DNA of 64,000 nt from Rhytidiadelphus loreus (taxonomy: Eukaryota; Streptophyta; Bryopsida; Hypnales; Hylocomiaceae). This document shows, one piece after another, positions 60,297 through 64,000 of this stretch; the stretch's first letter is position 1; each line of letters begins with the position of its first letter. The stretch covers positions 56,091,348 through 56,155,347 of the forward strand of contig OX344764.1 of assembly GCA_947034895.1 (NCBI GenBank), written 5' to 3'. Below the pieces are notes generated by a model. The model saw nothing but the letters and a program-made list of their open reading frames with translations, did no database searches and had not been told where the DNA came from. The position numbers were made by a program, and so were the translations under genes.

Positions 60297-63200
60297 CTAT
60301 TCAATTGCCCTACCATGTAATTGTAATATGCGTTCGCGTTGATTACTATCATTCATTTCATAAGCAATTCTTAGACCTTCCCTTGTAGTTCCATCGTATA
60401 CAGGACCAATCTTTAGAAATTTGTGTTGCAAAAAATTCAAAGGCCTAAAACATTTGTCATCAAATGCAGCCATCATGTCTGTGTATATCAAATGCATTTG
60501 TGTAATGGGTTCTACATACTCTGTTCCCTTCCGAATTATTGTTTTATGCCGCCTCCTTCGACCATTTATTTTTTTCGTTCGATAAAGGTAGTAATAAGTA
60601 GCTCCAAAAAACACGTGCATTTCACCATTATACCACAAATAGATAAACTGGGATATTTGTGCTTTCAGAGGTACATATTGTACGTCATCAGGCTTGACAA
60701 TGACATCATTTCCAATTTGGTACAGCACTTCTCGCAGCATACACTTTGAAATGTGGGTGTAAACATAAGTTTCCCAGCCTTGTATTTGAAAATGTATTTG
60801 TAAGAAGTTATCTAACCCGGTGTCGGCGGCTTTAGGGCATGTTCTCCTACTTGACTTCGTTCCAATCAAAATCCCTTTTGAAGTAGCTGTAGATGAACAT
60901 ACAGTTCCCGGTGCACTCTTCAACAACTTGTTGATCTTTTGGGCCACATCAATGCTGGTGCAAGATAGGAAGTGCTTCTTGTGCCACACTGGACAACGAG
61001 AACTGTCATAGTTGTTTTCCTCATTTAGATATTGAGGCAAATGCAAGTGCTCGTGAAGTTCAATAAGCGCTTTTCCACACATATCAAAACCATCACTCTC
61101 TGTACACACACTTAGTTCTACATTTTGAAATTGCCTCCGACTGTAGAATTTAATAAATGTATGTTCAACTTGTTTATCGTTGGAGTGTATGTTTTGGTAT
61201 TTCTAAACCTCTCTTTCATAAGGAAAACACCAATATACATCTGAGTGTCCAAATCTCAAGACATCCTCCAAGATATGTCCTGCACCCGCAACATGTTCTA
61301 AAGGTCTTCCATTTGGGCCATACATATCTTCCGACAAAATCCGCCATGTTTGAAGCAGCAGTCTTACATTTTGTAGGTTTGTAGCTGTCCACCCTTTCAT
61401 GCGAGTCTCGTTGAAAAAATAATGTGAAATACCAATAAGACACAACCCCATGTCCAAGAGTTTTGAATCCATAGCCTCTTCCTTGTTCAATGCATATAGT
61501 ACACTTGGTAGCACCCATTGAATGAATTTTTGGTTTTCTTCTGCCATAAAAGAATTGTTGTACTCGAATGGATCATTTGGCCATCGTCCCCCTCTTAACT
61601 CACGAGGTCGTGAGTCTTCCATTGCTTTACATATTTTTGATACTATTCTTTGTTTATTAATATCGTCACCAATCCACGTGAACAAGTTCTTGATATACGT
61701 CTTGAAAATATTCAAGCCCATTATGTGCATTACATTGTAAACAAGGTCTAGTGAAATGTCAAATCCATATAGATGATACAATGTCCACAAAGGAGACTCT
61801 CCACAAACACCAGTTCTTTGTCCATGATTAGAAAATGCACTTTTTGGATAAGGAGGCAACCGGTTCCAAATACACACATCTTGCCATAGCTGTGCAACGT
61901 TACGTCTTTCAGGAGGATGGAAAATTTGCTCGCGATTATGGCTATATACATAACGACCATCTTGTACCTCAGAATGCATTTTGCACCTTTTACATGCGGA
62001 CTCCCCAAATTGTTTCAACTTTCCCATTTTGCATTGAGCTGGATGGTCCCCTGTCACAAGCCACAACATTGCCCTTATCTTGGAGTCTCTTTGTATGCTT
62101 GGAAAATGTTCACTCATGAGTGACTATGGATAGTCGACGTTGAAACCTTCATAATATAAATCTTGCAGTTCTTTAATGAATGGTTCTAATAGTTTTACCA
62201 TAGACTCTTTAATTTTTCTGTCAACCATTGAGCTCGCACCACCGATTTTGGGAATGAATGTTGTTGGAATGAAAAGCACAGGAATGAGTTCAATTGGGAT
62301 TGTTTTTCCTGCATTTAAGATGGCAACTTCTAAAGCCCAGCTACTTCGATTGTGGTGCTTGGAAACAGTAAATCCATCCCAATGAACAACCAATGCTATA
62401 TTTCGCGGGTCGCCCCGTATCATTTTCTTTGTAGATGTTATCTTTTGTAGACAGTTCCAACAATTGAAATTGTATTCCTTTGCTTCTTCATTCCAAGCAG
62501 ATCTCAAGTAATCACTTTTATATGGAAATGCGCAATGCCCAATTCCGCACATCTTACAAATCACTGGCAATTCCCACTCTTGCTCAGGGTTCCACCAATC
62601 TTGATAAATTCTGATCTTCTCACCATCCCAAACATCTTTTATACTTGTAGGAGCATCACCCACAGACTTTCCAATCCAGCGGTCCTTATTTTTCCATAAA
62701 CTTAACATTTTCTCCGAATATAATCTTGAGCGCATAAGATTTTTCAATTGACTTTCAACTGGCAAGTAGTCAATTGGAATCATATCTTTTCTTCTCAAAT
62801 TGCACATTGTGCAAGTTTGAGCATGAACATCACATTCTCGCTTTATTTTTTGTAGATTGCAACTGCATTGCACAACGTCGTCTCCTTCATAAACATCTTC
62901 AGCACTGGGTTCGAGGATGATGGCATCATGTAAATTCTCTTCAGTTGATCCAATACACATTCGATATCTCTTCGGATCAACCATTCCTCTAGTTCTATAC
63001 AATTTCATCAATTTCTTCCAAGAATTGGTAACTTGCCCTTCTTCCAATTCTCCTTTCCACTCTCCGGCCATCCCTCTGAAAATGACACCAAATTTTGGGT
63101 CTCTTTCATGAGCATCTTCAGGTCGCAATCCATCAAATAAATGGTGCATGATGGAATCTTGGCAGGATATTGGACAATTGAAAGAATCCCAATCAGTCTG

Positions 63201-63671
63201 CATTTTAATGAATGCATATCTAAGAGCATTCAAGGATTGCTCCTCCTCTACTTCAATGCCTATATCAGGTAGTGGGTCGCCCCATGCACTATGTACATCG
63301 TCTGACATATCTTGAGCTATGCTACTTTCTTCATCTTTTGTGTCATTAGCAATGTCATTTGCAATGTCATTCGCTAAACGAGCTATGTTGTCATCCAAAA
63401 CATCATTGTTTTCTTCACCATCATTCATTTCATCATCCCCTCGAATGTCCTCTCTATTTTCATGAGAACTGGTGATTCCTTCAACTTCCGGTAAATCATC
63501 CAAAGGTGTTGCATCATGTCCTTGTCTCTCTTGAATTATATTTTCATGAATACGAGCACGTCGCTCAGCTTCAACTTTGTGTTTGTCATATGTAGCTTTC
63601 CAAACACGTCTCCCTCCAAGACAATGAAACCAACAAGTGCACAATATTTTTTTTCGTGGATGTCGTGCCAT
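60297..63671 (-). pseudogene. CACTA TNP2-like transposase, one frame interrupted by two TAG codons
   Basis: The three open stretches 63671-62124, 62117-61203 and 61109-60297 lie in one frame and are separated only by TAG at 62124-62126 and 61203-61205; the residues between read on normally, for a total of about 1124 codons. Features in order: a short basic/Cys start (CTCWFHCLGGR), an acidic region, a Cys/His zinc-binding block (CSCNLQ...CDVHAQTCTMC), a second Cys block (CKMCGIGHC), the catalytic-core start ALVVHWDGFTVSKHHNRSSW, a third Cys pair (CKRCKM), a helical region (LYHLYGFDISLDLVYNVMH) and DUF4218-like motifs (LSEDMYGPNGRPLEHVAGAG, FGHSDVYWCFPYE). Known role of TNP2: cut-and-paste transposition in the nucleus. 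Both stops fit CAG-to-TAG change. 63671 is the first Met after upstream stops. Confidence 0.8.
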
Positions 63672-64000
63672 TGCAACAACGTTGAATTAAGGAAAAGAAA
63701 ATATGACAGTCTTTATGAATGAATAATGAATATATTTCTAGTACTATTTGAATTTATAATGAATTAAATCACAAAAAAATAAAAGATAAAACTCATGTAA
63801 AAAGTAAAAGATGAATCTTGTGTATAAAGAAAAAGTTGAAGCAAATGTATAAAGTAAAAAATGAAGCTTATGTACAAAATAAAAGATGAAGTTGTAAGCT
63901 TATTTGTCATGATCCTTGTCACAACCTTTGATGGATGAATGCATTGATAGATGAAAGATTTATGATGATTGAATCATGACTTTCATGTCATGACCTTTTA
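63672..64000. repeat. Short tandem repeats upstream of the TNP2-like frame
   Basis: 63775-63895 holds four to five copies of about 30 bp with AAAGTAAAAGATGAAGCT and TATGTATA variants. It could be subterminal repeats of the CACTA element. The last 100 bp repeat ATGA-type words (GATGAATGCATTGATAGATG). Confidence 0.5.

Noticed and set aside
1..64000. rRNA and tRNA genes
   Set aside because: No conserved rRNA blocks, tRNA A/B boxes with matching arms or snRNA signatures were recognised by eye; a covariance-model scan would be decisive.

Overview
The window reads as nuclear DNA of a land plant. It holds spliced genes with GT-AG introns, a plant-type cytosolic ribosomal protein eL14, telo-box and ABRE-like promoter motifs, CACTA (En/Spm) transposon genes and very AT-rich intergenic DNA full of short inverted-repeat elements. 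An EF-hand/coiled-coil gene of a kind common among ciliary proteins fits a seed-free plant with swimming sperm (bryophyte, lycophyte or fern), but the species cannot be fixed from this sequence alone. No rRNA, tRNA or CRISPR array was seen.

Layout: 349-5751 (+) is the 3' part of the EF-hand/coiled-coil gene. 8147-12204 (-) is a six-exon gene for an unrecognised protein of about 934 residues, with telo-boxes upstream. 13-22 kb is repeat-rich: several inverted-repeat elements, a 2.1-kb element built of degenerate tandem units, and a 1.4-kb TTAA-bounded element with another element nested in it and a 48-bp-arm perfect-spacing hairpin.

22181-36128 is the most unusual object: a 13.9-kb element with near-identical 20-bp inverted ends, each starting with TTAA. 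Its AT-rich ends enclose a GC-richer core with two divergent spliced gene units. The left unit (-) encodes a DUF7869-type protein. The right unit (+) encodes a long protein with a ParB-like domain, a region resembling the SAM-binding part of amino-DNA methyltransferases, a disordered region and a degenerate FCP1/NIF (HAD) domain; a second degenerate HAD-like gene follows. About thirty copies of a 19-bp palindrome (TATCGGCTG-G/C-CAGCCGATA and variants) are scattered only inside this core. Every intron I could place with matching phases carries at least one copy, and some copies lie in frame in exons. A 646-bp element at 40612-41257 is, in inverted orientation, the two ends of the large element joined at a TAGA microhomology, so the large element has produced (or derives from) a small non-autonomous partner. 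The copy here carries several disabling changes.

Beyond it lie the eL14 gene (39715-40116, -), a gene for a small secreted-looking protein with ABRE-like motifs and tandem repeats on both sides (48353-48793, +), several more inverted-repeat elements, a CACTA ORF1-like gene (53743-56632, -) and a CACTA TNP2-like transposase reading frame broken by two in-frame TAG codons (60297-63671, -). All domain names rest on reading motifs by eye; no search was run.
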